DNA from: Amorphoplanes digitatis
Lineage (GTDB): Bacteria; Actinomycetota; Actinomycetes; Mycobacteriales; Micromonosporaceae
DNA length: 64,000 nt
Reading direction: 5' to 3'
Assembly (NCBI RefSeq): GCF_014205335.1
Contig: NZ_JACHNH010000001.1
Location: forward strand, 4,334,501-4,398,500
This document shows, in pieces, positions 22,968 to 31,153 of the stretch. Numbering within the stretch: the stretch's first letter is position 1; each line of letters starts with the position of its first letter. The notes below the pieces were generated by a model that did not search any database, was not told where the DNA came from, and saw nothing but the letters and a program-made list of their open reading frames with translations. The position numbers and the translations under genes are program-made.

Positions 22968-24002
22968 GTGCCCGGACCGCCGCAGGACCTCGTCGAGGAC
23001 GCCGACGCGGCGCAGGAGCTGCCGCACAACTCCTACAACGGCGTCACCGGCGGGATCTGGCGGGTGCGGCGCGACGGCGGCACCGCGGTCCTGAAGATCT
23101 CCACCCCGGGCCGCCCGGACGCCGCCGAGCACCTGCGGGCCTCCGACGAGCCCGGGCACTGGAACTACTGGCGGCGCGAACAGCTGGCGTACCGGACCGG
23201 GCTGGCCGGCGCCGCGTTCGCCGACGCCGGGCTGTCCGCGCCCGCCCTGATCGATGTGGAGGAACGCGCCGACTCGTCGGTCGCCCTGTGGCTGGAGGAC
23301 GTCGCCGGCACGCCCGGCATCGACTGCGGGCCCGCGGAGTTCGGCGACGTCGCGTACCGGGTCGGCGCGGGGCAGGCCCGCTGGCTCGGCCGGCCGCCGG
23401 CCGACGCCTGGCTGGCGCGGGACTTCCTGCGCGACTACACCACGGCGCAGTCGCAGTTCGACGAACCCGACTGGGAACATCCCGTCGCGGTCGCCGCGTG
23501 GTCGCCGGGGCTGCGCGACGACCTGCGTACGCTGTGGCGGCGCCGGACCGAGGTGCTCGCCGCCGCCGACCGGCTGCCGCGCACCCTGTGCCACCACGAC
23601 CTGTGGCCGATGAACCTGGTGCTCGCCGCGCGGGGCCCGGTCCTGCTCGACTGGGCGTTCACCGGGCCGGGCGCGATCGGCGAGGACGTCGCGAACCTGA
23701 CCCTCGACGCGTTCTTCGACGGCCTGATCGACGTGACGCTGCTCGACGAGGTCGCGGCCACGGTCGGGGACGGCTACCGGCGCGGCCTCGGCGGCGCCGT
23801 CGACGACGCCACCGTCGGCCGGGCGATCAGGCTGACCGGGGCGGCGAAGTACTACTGGCTGGCGCCGCGGATGCTCCACGCGGTGGCCCGGGGCCCGGCC
23901 CGGCCCGCCTACGACACCCGCGAGACGACGGCGATCTTCGCCGGCCGGGCGCCGGTGCTGTCGCTGCTGGCCCGCTGGGCCCGCGACAGCCTGGACGGCT
24001 GA
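22968..24002 (+). CDS. Aminoglycoside phosphotransferase-fold kinase
   Basis: A 344-residue APH/choline-kinase-fold protein. The catalytic loop HHDLWPMN (His209, Asp211, Asn216) and the metal-binding LLDWAF are intact, so it should be an active small-molecule kinase, but the substrate cannot be told and drug resistance should not be assumed. The GTG start is 7 nt after TACGGT (22955-22960), a leaderless arrangement. It is divergent from the ArsR operon and ends 6 bp from a convergent gene. Confidence 0.85.
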   Translation: MPGPPQDLVEDADAAQELPHNSYNGVTGGIWRVRRDGGTAVLKISTPGRPDAAEHLRASDEPGHWNYWRREQLAYRTGLAGAAFADAGLSAPALIDVEERADSSVALWLEDVAGTPGIDCGPAEFGDVAYRVGAGQARWLGRPPADAWLARDFLRDYTTAQSQFDEPDWEHPVAVAAWSPGLRDDLRTLWRRRTEVLAAADRLPRTLCHHDLWPMNLVLAARGPVLLDWAFTGPGAIGEDVANLTLDAFFDGLIDVTLLDEVAATVGDGYRRGLGGAVDDATVGRAIRLTGAAKYYWLAPRMLHAVARGPARPAYDTRETTAIFAGRAPVLSLLARWARDSLDG

Positions 24003-24008
24003 GACTTC

Positions 24009-24965
24009 TCAGTCCGGCAGCAGCATCGCGGCCTTCTCGTCCGTCCCGGCCAGTGAGTACACGGCGCCGGGGCCGGTGACGAACGGCGCTACCGCGGCCG
24101 CGGTCAGCCGCCGCACGGCGACGCCGTCGTCGAACCCGTTGGCGACGCAACCCGAGTACCGCAGCATGATCTCGGTCGAGCCGGCCGCCGAGCGCACCCG
24201 CAGCACGACGGCCTCGTCCCCGTAGGCCACCTCGGGCGCGCAGTCCTGGGGATTGTCGGGTCCGCCGCCGATCGGCGCCTGCGCTATCCGCCGAATCGCC
24301 CGGTCGGCCTCGGCGCCGGTCAGACGCAGGCCCGACACCAGCCACGGTTCGTCGCGGAGCTCGTACTTGCAGACCGAGACGGCGGTGACGTCCCGCAGGG
24401 CCGCGACCTCGACCGGGCCGGCCGGGCGCAGGCTCGGCCGGGTGCTGATCGGGTGCGTGGTGGGACAGCCGAAGGCGTCGATGTCGACCCGGTGGATCGT
24501 GGCGGCGATCAGCTCGCGCAGCGCCACCGGCGCCTGCACCACGACCTCCACCCCGGCCAGGCGCACCGTGATGCGGTCGCCGTCGCGCTCGAGACCGTCG
24601 GCGGCCTGCCACACATGACCCAGGCCGACCACCCAGCCGGTGTCGGCGATCCGTGCACCGTCACTACCGCAGCCGATCGCGGGTACCGGCCCGCCGGGCC
24701 GGGCCACGACCGGAGGTTCGTCCTGCGGATTCACGCACCAGGCATCCAGGCGCCCGGCCCGGTCGGCCCAGCCCCACCGGGCGGGGACACCGACCTGGAC
24801 GCCGCCGTAGGACTCCCACCGCCAATCGGGCGGCAGCACCGGGCGGCGGTCCGACTGAACGAGCTCCGCGGTCACCCGTTCGATACCCGCCAGCGGCGAC
24901 AGGGATCCGGACGCCGAGAACATCACCGCGACCAGCGCGGCGACGAACGCGCGTACACGTCGCAT
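24009..24965 (-). CDS. Secreted hypothetical protein
   Basis: A 318-residue protein with a signal peptide (MRRVRAFVAALVAVMFSASG). The mature part has several spaced cysteines (AWCVNPQ, AIGCGSDG, AFGCPTT, SVCKYEL, QDCAPE, YSGCVANG), suggesting disulfides outside the membrane. It contains no recognised domain. The length and Trp-rich opening (DWRWESYGG, WGWADRAG) look real. A weak GGGG precedes the ATG. Convergent with the kinase gene. Confidence 0.8.
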   Translation of the reverse strand: MRRVRAFVAALVAVMFSASGSLSPLAGIERVTAELVQSDRRPVLPPDWRWESYGGVQVGVPARWGWADRAGRLDAWCVNPQDEPPVVARPGGPVPAIGCGSDGARIADTGWVVGLGHVWQAADGLERDGDRITVRLAGVEVVVQAPVALRELIAATIHRVDIDAFGCPTTHPISTRPSLRPAGPVEVAALRDVTAVSVCKYELRDEPWLVSGLRLTGAEADRAIRRIAQAPIGGGPDNPQDCAPEVAYGDEAVVLRVRSAAGSTEIMLRYSGCVANGFDDGVAVRRLTAAAVAPFVTGPGAVYSLAGTDEKAAMLLPD

Positions 24966-25202
24966 GCAATCCCCGAACCTTCGACCTCGTGTGCCGGACG
25001 CCGAGAGGTAGGTGCCCGCCGCCTGGCCTCACGGCCAGCTCACCAGGCTGCCGAACAGCCCGGCCGAGATGATCATCTTTTCGGGCCGGTTCCACCTCCG
25101 CTCGGTCACACCGTCGGACGGCCCGGCGATCGGAAAGTTGTTGATCGCCAGCCGTAGGCTCGGGGGCGGGCCCGGATCTGCCGGGTGGGCGGGAGATCGC
25201 GC

Positions 25203-25634
25203 ATGGGTACCTGGGACGTCGGGCCGTTCGACAACGACACCGCCGCCGACTGGTGCGGTGACCTGGACGACGCCGCCCCGCAGCAGCGGGCGGCGCTGAT
25301 CCGCGATGCCCTGCGCCGGGTCGCCGAGCACGGCGAGGAGTACCTCGACAGCGACGAAGCGGTGGAGGCCATCGCGGCCGCGGCCGTCGTCGCCTCCCAA
25401 CTGCCGGGCGGGACGAAGATCGACACCCCCTATGCGCCGGACTTCCTGCTGGAGGGCGGCACCGTCGAGGTGGCCGGCGACGTTCCCGCGATCGCGGTCC
25501 GGGCCCTGGACCGGATCGTCGGGGACGACTCGGAATGGCGCGAGCTGTGGGAGGAGGCGGAGGAGTCGTATCCGCGGGCGCTCGCCGGCGTGCGATCCAT
25601 CCGCGACACCCTGGCGCAGGCGATCACCCGCTGA
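25203..25634 (+). CDS. DUF4259 domain protein
   Basis: A 143-residue protein opening MGTWDVGPFDNDTAADWCGD, the hallmark of DUF4259, followed by helical segments and SEWRELWEEAEES. No function is known for the family; the charge pattern suggests a soluble cytosolic protein. GGGAG lies 6-7 nt before the ATG. The 237 bp upstream (24966-25202) contain no gene I can support. Confidence 0.88.
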   Translation: MGTWDVGPFDNDTAADWCGDLDDAAPQQRAALIRDALRRVAEHGEEYLDSDEAVEAIAAAAVVASQLPGGTKIDTPYAPDFLLEGGTVEVAGDVPAIAVRALDRIVGDDSEWRELWEEAEESYPRALAGVRSIRDTLAQAITR

Positions 25635-25639
25635 GCCGG

Positions 25640-26206
25640 TCAGCCCGCCGGGGGGAGGTGCAGGTGCCAGCGGCCCGAGCGGTGGGTGAGGCGGGTCAGC
25701 GAGAGCGGCGCGACGTCCAACTGCCACACCGCGTCGTCCGGCAGGCCCAGCGCGTGTGTCAGCATCGCCCGCACCAGGACCGGGTGGGCGACCGCGACCA
25801 CCCGCAGCCCCGCCTGCCGGTCCAGCCAGGTGCCGGCCCGCAGCCGCACGGCCGCCAGGGACTCGCCGCCGTGCGGGGCCGCGCACGGGTCGGTCAGCCA
25901 GGCCTGCAGCCCGAACGGCTCGGCGCCGGCCACGTCGCCCAGGCCGAGCCGGGTCCAGGTGCCGTAGTCGGGGTCGGCGAGCGCCTTGTCCACCACCGGG
26001 TCGTCGTGGCCCAGCGCACCGGCCGTCTGGATCGCGGCCTGCGACGGCGCGCAGCACCACGTGTCGGACCGGCCGCCGAGGTCGCCGGCCTCGGAGAGGG
26101 CGAGGGCGGCCCGCAGGCCGCCCTCGTCGAGGTCGTCGTCGCCGCCGAAGACCGCGCGGCGCAGGCCCGGGGTCGCGGCGGCGGCGAGCAGCCGCAATCC
26201 GCTCAC
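25640..26206 (-). CDS. Histidine-phosphatase-like protein with degenerate active site
   Basis: A 188-residue protein of the histidine phosphatase (phosphoglycerate mutase-like) fold, translationally coupled to cbtA (GTG overlaps its stop). The usual N-terminal RHG motif, which carries the phosphorylated histidine, is replaced by LLAAAATPGLRRAVF, while the later region VVAVAHPVLVRAML keeps the second histidine. It is therefore probably not a normal phosphatase. Its place in the cobalt-uptake operon suggests a cobalamin-related role, perhaps ligand binding. I recall similar degenerate proteins beside cbtAB in other actinobacteria. Confidence 0.8.
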   Translation of the reverse strand: MSGLRLLAAAATPGLRRAVFGGDDDLDEGGLRAALALSEAGDLGGRSDTWCCAPSQAAIQTAGALGHDDPVVDKALADPDYGTWTRLGLGDVAGAEPFGLQAWLTDPCAAPHGGESLAAVRLRAGTWLDRQAGLRVVAVAHPVLVRAMLTHALGLPDDAVWQLDVAPLSLTRLTHRSGRWHLHLPPAG

Positions 26207-26988
26207 GCGGCTACGATATCGGACCTCTCCCGTGCCGCCCGGTCCCGGGTTCCGATGCGGCCCAGCAGCGCCGCGAACGCCAGACCCAGCGCCGTCCACA
26301 GCGTCGCCTGGGTGCCCAGCGAGGCGATCCGGAAGTCCCACAGCAGGCTCGCCGGGAACGTGTCGGGTACCTCGTCGATGCTCGGCAGCAGCACGTAGCC
26401 GATCGCGACCACGATCACGAAGGCCGCGACCGCCGCGACGGCCCGCAGCCACTCCGGCGAGCCCTCGCGCGGCGAGCGCGCCGCGAGCACCCCGGCCCAG
26501 ACGGCGACCAGGCCGATCACCACGATCGACAGGTAGCCGATCGTGCGCTGGTTGATCGTCGCCGGGTTGCCGACGGCGGGCGGGTTCGCCGGATATTTGA
26601 CGAACGGCACGAGCACGATGCCGAGCAGGGCCGCGCCGGCCAGCCCGAGCGCCGCCCGGGTGTCGCTGTCGGTGCGCAGCCGCCGGCGCAGCAACGTGTA
26701 CGCGGTGGCGAGCAGGCCGCCCATCGCGACGCCGTACAGGGCCGTGGCCAGGAACAGCCCGGCCCGCTGGCCGTCGCGGGAGACGAGCTCCTCGTCGTGG
26801 TGACCGTCGCCGGCCGGCTCGGCGGCGGGGGCGGCGGCCTCCTCGATGGCGATCGCCGCGTCGATGCGGCTCTCGCCGGTCGAGTAGGCGAAGACGCCCG
26901 CCAGCAGGCCGGCGATCAGGCCCGCGAGCAGACCCCGCAGCAGCAGGGCGCCGTAGGACGGCGTGGTGCGGCCGGCCGTCAGTGGCAC
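26203..26988 (-). CDS. cbtA: Cobalt transporter subunit CbtA
   Basis: A 261-residue polytopic membrane protein with about five to six spans (for example LLLRGLLAGLIAGLLAGVFA near residue 15-34; GIVLVPFVKYPANPPAVGN; YLSIVVIGLVAVWAGVLAA). The GHHDEE loop near residue 62 could bind metal. CbtA acts with CbtB in cobalt uptake for B12 synthesis. It overlaps the end of cbtB by 10 bp and is under the upstream cobalamin riboswitch. Confidence 0.92.
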   Translation of the reverse strand: MPLTAGRTTPSYGALLLRGLLAGLIAGLLAGVFAYSTGESRIDAAIAIEEAAAPAAEPAGDGHHDEELVSRDGQRAGLFLATALYGVAMGGLLATAYTLLRRRLRTDSDTRAALGLAGAALLGIVLVPFVKYPANPPAVGNPATINQRTIGYLSIVVIGLVAVWAGVLAARSPREGSPEWLRAVAAVAAFVIVVAIGYVLLPSIDEVPDTFPASLLWDFRIASLGTQATLWTALGLAFAALLGRIGTRDRAARERSDIVAA

Positions 26989-27182
26989 GGAACACCGAGC
27001 AGGTGCCGGCCGTCGTGCATCAGCTCGTGCAGGTACATCCCGCTCTGGGAGATCGCGCCCTGGTCGAAAGCGACAAGGTAGGCGAGCAGCAGGAGCAGCA
27101 CGACGACGCCGGCGGCGGTCACCAGAACCCGGGGGGAGACCGCGGGCGTGCTCAGTGGGCGAACCGCTTGAATGTCTGGCAT
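26979..27182 (-). CDS. cbtB: Cobalt transporter subunit CbtB
   Basis: A 67-residue single-span membrane protein. One helix (VLVTAAGVVVLLLLLAYLVA) is followed by the conserved metal-binding tail MYLHELMHDGRHLLGVPCH, rich in histidine. AGGAGG stands 11 nt before the ATG, slightly far. Eight bases between the ribosome site and the ATG are complementary to part of the riboswitch upstream, giving a possible translational switch. Confidence 0.93.
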   Translation of the reverse strand: MPDIQAVRPLSTPAVSPRVLVTAAGVVVLLLLLAYLVAFDQGAISQSGMYLHELMHDGRHLLGVPCH

Positions 27183-27217
27183 AACGGATCAGACCTCCTA
27201 TCGGGATGACGCGTCCC

Positions 27218-27344
27218 GTTCAACAGGCCTGCGTACGTGTGAGCGTCCTGACTCACGGGTCCCGGGGGATCCGTTCACAGTGGCGCGACCGCACCGGATT
27301 CACACCGGTTTCCCTCACGACGTCGCAGATGGTCCCCCCAACCT
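27218..27344 (-). promoter_or_regulatory. Cobalamin riboswitch ahead of cbtBA
   Basis: On the minus strand the conserved core reads GAGGGAA, CCGGTGTGAATCCGG, CGCCACTGTGA and GAGTCAGGACGC in the order and spacing of the adenosylcobalamin/cobalamin aptamer. Exact ends are approximate. The RNA word AACGGATC within it (complement of 27268-27275) can pair with GATCCGTT directly before the cbtB ATG (complement of 27183-27190), consistent with B12-dependent repression of translation. Confidence 0.92.
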
Positions 27345-27437
27345 AGCGGCGGCCGTCGGAGCCGGTCAATCGGGCGGGTCGCCGCGGTGGGCCGGGTCTC
27401 GGTAGCATCCGAACCGACCGTCGCATCGGGGGAGTGG

Positions 27438-28661
27438 ATGCAGTTGCGCAGGATGATGGTCGCGGCAGCCGTTTCGGCGGCCGTCCTGCTGCCCGCCGCC
27501 CCCGCGCACGCCCGGGCCGCGCCCTGCCAGAACCCGCCCGGCGTGGCCCAGGTCAGCAAGGCCCAGCCGTACGAGGAGCGGATGTTCGCACCCGCGCGGC
27601 TGGCACCTTTCGCCACCGGCGACGGGGTGCGCGTCGCGGTCATCGACTCCGGAGTGGACGCCGGGCACCCGCAGCTGCGCGACCAGGTCGCCGCCGGCCG
27701 CGACTTCCTGCACGGCGAGCCCAACGGCCGGCAGGACTGCATCGGCCACGGCACTGCGGTGGCCAGCATCATCGCCGCGCGGCCGGCCGACGGCGCGGGC
27801 CTGCGGGGCCTGGCGCCCGGCGCGACCATCGTGCCGATCCGGGTCAGCGAGCAGACCGACACCGAGGGCGGCGGGCAGAGCGGCGGCGAGCCGGCCGACC
27901 CGGGCCGCTTCGCCGACGCGATCGACTGGGCCGCCGGCCCCGGCGACGCCGACGTGATCAACATGTCCCTGGTGATGACCGACGACGACAGCCGGGTCCG
28001 CGACGCGGTGGCCCGCGCCGTCGCCGCCGGCGTGGTGGTGGTCGCCGCGGCCGGCAACCACGGCCGGGCCGACGAGACGAACCCGCGGCCGTACCCGGCG
28101 TCCTACCCGGACGTCATCGGCGTCGGCGCGATCGGCGCCAACGGCGTGGCCGGCGACTTCTCCCAGCACGGCGACTGGGTGGACGTGACCGCGCCCGGCG
28201 TCCAGGTCACGTTCGCCGCCCGCGGGTCCGGCCACGCGCGGGGCGACGGCACCAGCTACGCGACGCCGTTCGTCTCGGCCACGGCGGCGCTGATCAGGCA
28301 GCGGTTCCCGGCGCTGACCCCGGCGCAGGTGGCCCGCCGGATCATCGCCACCGCCGACCCGGCGCCGGGCGGGCGCCGCAGCGACCGCTACGGCTTCGGC
28401 GTCGTCAACCCCTACCGGGCGCTGACCGAGACGCTCGGGCCGGACCGGGCGCCGGCGCCCGCGCCGGCCGTCGTGCACACCGAGGACCCGGCCGCGGTGG
28501 CGCTGACGGCCCGCCGCGCCCGCGCGCAGGACCTGTCGCTGATCGTGGCCGCGGCCGGCGCCGGCATCGTCGTGCTGGTGGTCGTGGCCGCCGCCGCGCT
28601 GCGCCGGGGCCGCCGCCGCGGCTGGCGCCCCCCGGACCCGGCCGGCACCGACCCGCACTGA
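27438..28661 (+). CDS. Mycosin-type subtilisin-like serine protease, membrane-anchored
   Basis: A 407-residue S8 protease of the type VII-secretion mycosin type. A signal peptide (VAAAVSAAVLLPAAPAHA) leads to the catalytic triad Asp70 (AVIDSGVD), His104 (GHGTAVAS) and Ser273 (GTSYATPF). The C-terminal membrane span (LIVAAAGAGIVVLVVVAAAAL) is followed by a short basic Pro-rich tail. Mycosins are membrane-tethered outside the cell and needed for ESX secretion, but no ESX gene (eccB-E, esxA/B) is within the window, so this is an orphan here. The ATG 27438 has GGGGGAG close upstream. Confidence 0.9.
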   Translation: MQLRRMMVAAAVSAAVLLPAAPAHARAAPCQNPPGVAQVSKAQPYEERMFAPARLAPFATGDGVRVAVIDSGVDAGHPQLRDQVAAGRDFLHGEPNGRQDCIGHGTAVASIIAARPADGAGLRGLAPGATIVPIRVSEQTDTEGGGQSGGEPADPGRFADAIDWAAGPGDADVINMSLVMTDDDSRVRDAVARAVAAGVVVVAAAGNHGRADETNPRPYPASYPDVIGVGAIGANGVAGDFSQHGDWVDVTAPGVQVTFAARGSGHARGDGTSYATPFVSATAALIRQRFPALTPAQVARRIIATADPAPGGRRSDRYGFGVVNPYRALTETLGPDRAPAPAPAVVHTEDPAAVALTARRARAQDLSLIVAAAGAGIVVLVVVAAAALRRGRRRGWRPPDPAGTDPH

Positions 28662-28733
28662 GGGGCACGCCGAAGCGTCCACTGTGACCAACCGCGCACC
28701 CCGGTCCGCCGCCGGCGCGCCTAGGGTCGGTGC

Positions 28734-29264
28734 ATGAGCAGGGAGCGGGCCGTTCGGGAGTGGCTGCGCGAGCGCGGCGCCGAGAGCGTCGATCACCCCG
28801 GCGGCACCCTCTACGCCCACCTCGGCCGCGTCCACGACCGGCTCGGTGCGCTGGGCCACGGCCCGGACGTGCAGCTCGCCGGGCTGACACACGCCGCGTA
28901 CGGCACCGACGGCTTCGACCTGGCGCTGCTGCCGCTCGCCGAGCGCGCCGTGCTGCGCGAGCTGGTCGGCGAGCCCGCCGAGGCCCTGGTCCACCTGTAC
29001 GGCACCTGCGACCGTTCACGCAGCTGGAAGGCCCTGCCCGGCACCCGCCGGGTGTGGGACCGCTTCACCGGCCTCGCCTACGACCTCGCGCCCGGGCAGA
29101 TCCAGCCGTTCACCGACCTGACCATCGTCAACGAGCTCGACGTGGTCGAACGCGACCCCGGCATCGCCGAGCGCCACGGCGACCAGCTGCGCGAGCTGTT
29201 CGAGTCCTGGGCGCCGCTGGCCTCGGCACCGGTCCTCGCGGAGAGCCGCCGCGTCCTGGGCTGA
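28734..29264 (+). CDS. DUF6817-like (HD-like) protein
   Basis: A 176-residue protein with HPGGTLYAHLGRVHDRL near the N-terminus and LAGLTHAAYGTDGF, the pattern I associate with DUF6817-type HD-like metal-binding proteins: spaced His residues at about 21, 29, 34 and 52. Biochemical role unknown. TAGGGT (28722-28727) ends 6 nt before the ATG, so it is likely leaderless. It stands alone between the protease and the AEC transporter. Confidence 0.75.
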   Translation: MSRERAVREWLRERGAESVDHPGGTLYAHLGRVHDRLGALGHGPDVQLAGLTHAAYGTDGFDLALLPLAERAVLRELVGEPAEALVHLYGTCDRSRSWKALPGTRRVWDRFTGLAYDLAPGQIQPFTDLTIVNELDVVERDPGIAERHGDQLRELFESWAPLASAPVLAESRRVLG

Positions 29265-29303
29265 CGCCCCGGCGCGCAGGCCGCTCGGCTACGGTGCCCA
29301 CTC

Positions 29304-30215
29304 ATGATCTTGGCGCTGTCCGGCTTCGCGCTCATCGGGGTGATCGTCGCGGCCGGGCTGGCGACGCGCCGGTGGGGCGGGCTGCCGGAGAACGCCGAGG
29401 CGGTGCTGGGCCGCCTCGTCTACGCGGTGATGACACCGTGCCTGCTGTTCACCGGGGTGGCGCAGGCCGATCTGGGCGTACTGCTGAGCCCGCCGCTGAT
29501 CGTCTCGACCGCCGCCGCGTTGCTCTGCTTCGGCCTGCACGTGCTGATCGTCCGCGGCCGGGACCCGGGCACCCGGGTGATGGGCGGGCTCGTCGCGGGT
29601 TACACCAACGCGAACTACATCGGCATCCCGATCGCCACCTACGTGCTGGGCGACGCCACGCTGGTGATTCCGATCATGATGTGGCAGCTGCTGATCGTCA
29701 CCCCGGTGGCGCTGGTCCTGCTCGAGCTCGCCACCACCGGGCACACGTCGCTGCGCTCCGCGGTGACGGTGCCGCTGCGCAACCCGCTGATCGTCGCGGT
29801 CGCGGCGGGCCTGGTGCTGTCCGTGACCGGCCTGCGGCTGCCGGCGGTGCTCGCCGACCCGGTCGCCGCGATCGGCTCGGCCGCGGTGCCCGTGGTGCTC
29901 ATCGCGTTCGGCATGTCCCTGTCGCAGCGCCGGGTCCTCGCGGCCGGGCCGGACCGGTTCGCCACGATCACGGCGGTGGTGCTCAAGACCGCCGGCATGC
30001 CGGCGATCGCGTTCCTGCTCGCCGTCGCGTGCGGCCTGTCCCGCGACACCACCTACGCGGTGACGGTCCTGGCCGGGCTGCCCACCGCGCAGAACATCTT
30101 CCTGTACGCACAGCGCTTCCAGGCCGGCCTGGTGCTGGTCCGCGACGCCATCTTCCTGTCCACGCTCGCCTGCGTGCCGGTGCTGCTGCTGATCGCGGTG
30201 CTCTTCGAGCTGTGA
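29304..30215 (+). CDS. AEC family (auxin efflux carrier-like) transporter
   Basis: A 303-residue membrane protein with about ten spans. The first half (LALSGFALIGVIVAAGLATR) and the second half (IGSAAVPVVLIAFGMSLSQ) show the inverted-repeat arrangement of the family, and YTNANYIGIPIA carries the conserved Asn-Pro-type crossover. Bacterial AEC proteins export or exchange organic acids such as malate or malonate. TACGGT (29290-29295) lies 8 nt before the ATG. It ends 3 bp from the convergent aldolase gene. Confidence 0.9.
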   Translation: MILALSGFALIGVIVAAGLATRRWGGLPENAEAVLGRLVYAVMTPCLLFTGVAQADLGVLLSPPLIVSTAAALLCFGLHVLIVRGRDPGTRVMGGLVAGYTNANYIGIPIATYVLGDATLVIPIMMWQLLIVTPVALVLLELATTGHTSLRSAVTVPLRNPLIVAVAAGLVLSVTGLRLPAVLADPVAAIGSAAVPVVLIAFGMSLSQRRVLAAGPDRFATITAVVLKTAGMPAIAFLLAVACGLSRDTTYAVTVLAGLPTAQNIFLYAQRFQAGLVLVRDAIFLSTLACVPVLLLIAVLFEL

Positions 30216-30218
30216 CGC

Positions 30219-31082
30219 CTACCCAGCCACCGGTGCGGGCACGTGCCGCAGCGCGGCGGCGACGGTCGCGGCGCCCGCGGGCAGCAGCGGCAGCCGCACC
30301 GCGGCGGTCGGGATGCGGCCCAGCGCGTGCAGCACACCCTTGATCACGGTCGGGTTCGGCTCGGCGAACAGCGCCAGCGACAGCGCGGCCAGGCGGCCGC
30401 CGAGCGCCCGCGCCCGTACGGCGTCACCGGCGTGCCAGGCCGCGACCAGGCCGGCGAAATCCGCGGTCGCGACGTGCGCGGAGGCCAGGATGCCGCCGTG
30501 CGCGCCCATCGCCAGCAGCGGCGAGAGGACGGCGTCGTCGGCGCCCAGGACCGCGAAGTCCGCCGGCGGGTCCGCCAGCAGCTCGGCCGTGCCGGCATCG
30601 ATCCCGCCGTTGGCGTACTTGATCCCCGCGATCCCGTCGATCGCCGTGATCCGGCGCAGCGCGCCGGTGGACAGCTGCTGTCCGGTCCGGTACGGCACGT
30701 GGTAGACGATCAGCGGCACGGCGGCGACCGCCGCCAGGGCCTCGAAGTGCGCGACGACGCCGTCCTCGCCCGGCCGCAGGAACGGCGGCACCAGGCTCAG
30801 CGCACCCGCCACGCCCCGCAGCCCGGCGACCTCCGCCGCCGAGTCGGCGCCGACCACCAGCGGCGCGTGGCGCTCCCGGCAGACCCGCGCGACCACTTCG
30901 ACGACGGCCCGCCGCTCGCCGGCGGTCAGCGCCGCCGGCTCCGCGGTCGTGCCCAGGGCCACCAGGCCCGTCGCGCCGGAGCCCAGCGCGTCGTGGGCGA
31001 GGCACTCCAGGGCCTCCAGCGCCACCGCCCCCGCGGCGTCGAAAGGGGTGATCAACGGTACGTACACGCCGGAGAAGGTCAT
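30219..31082 (-). CDS. DapA-like aldolase (dihydrodipicolinate synthase / N-acetylneuraminate lyase family)
   Basis: A 287-residue Schiff-base TIM-barrel enzyme. GTTAE (44-48), the catalytic Tyr127 in YHVPYRTG, and the Schiff-base Lys155 in GIKYANG are all present. Arg132 in the YxxxxR position hints at a keto-acid substrate. Divergence from a LysR gene points to an inducible catabolic aldolase rather than the housekeeping lysine-biosynthetic DapA, which normally sits with dapB or rnj. Exact substrate unknown. Confidence 0.88.
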   Translation of the reverse strand: MTFSGVYVPLITPFDAAGAVALEALECLAHDALGSGATGLVALGTTAEPAALTAGERRAVVEVVARVCRERHAPLVVGADSAAEVAGLRGVAGALSLVPPFLRPGEDGVVAHFEALAAVAAVPLIVYHVPYRTGQQLSTGALRRITAIDGIAGIKYANGGIDAGTAELLADPPADFAVLGADDAVLSPLLAMGAHGGILASAHVATADFAGLVAAWHAGDAVRARALGGRLAALSLALFAEPNPTVIKGVLHALGRIPTAAVRLPLLPAGAATVAAALRHVPAPVAG

Positions 31083-31153
31083 GCCCCTCAGCGTCCGGCA
31101 GCCCGACCATCAGGTCCAGTTCAGGATTGCGCGTTCCACCGTAAGCTGTGCTG

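Noticed and set aside
22968..24002. Calling the APH-fold kinases (22968 and 56645) antibiotic-resistance genes
   Set aside because: The fold is shared with many metabolic kinases, and no resistance-specific motif or context is present.
24966..25202. Short frames on both strands upstream of the DUF4259 gene
   Set aside because: No ribosome site, promoter box or recognisable protein; treated as intergenic.
27366..28994. Minus-strand 542-residue frame opposite the mycosin gene
   Set aside because: Shadow of the protease, whose catalytic triad and membrane anchors are clear.
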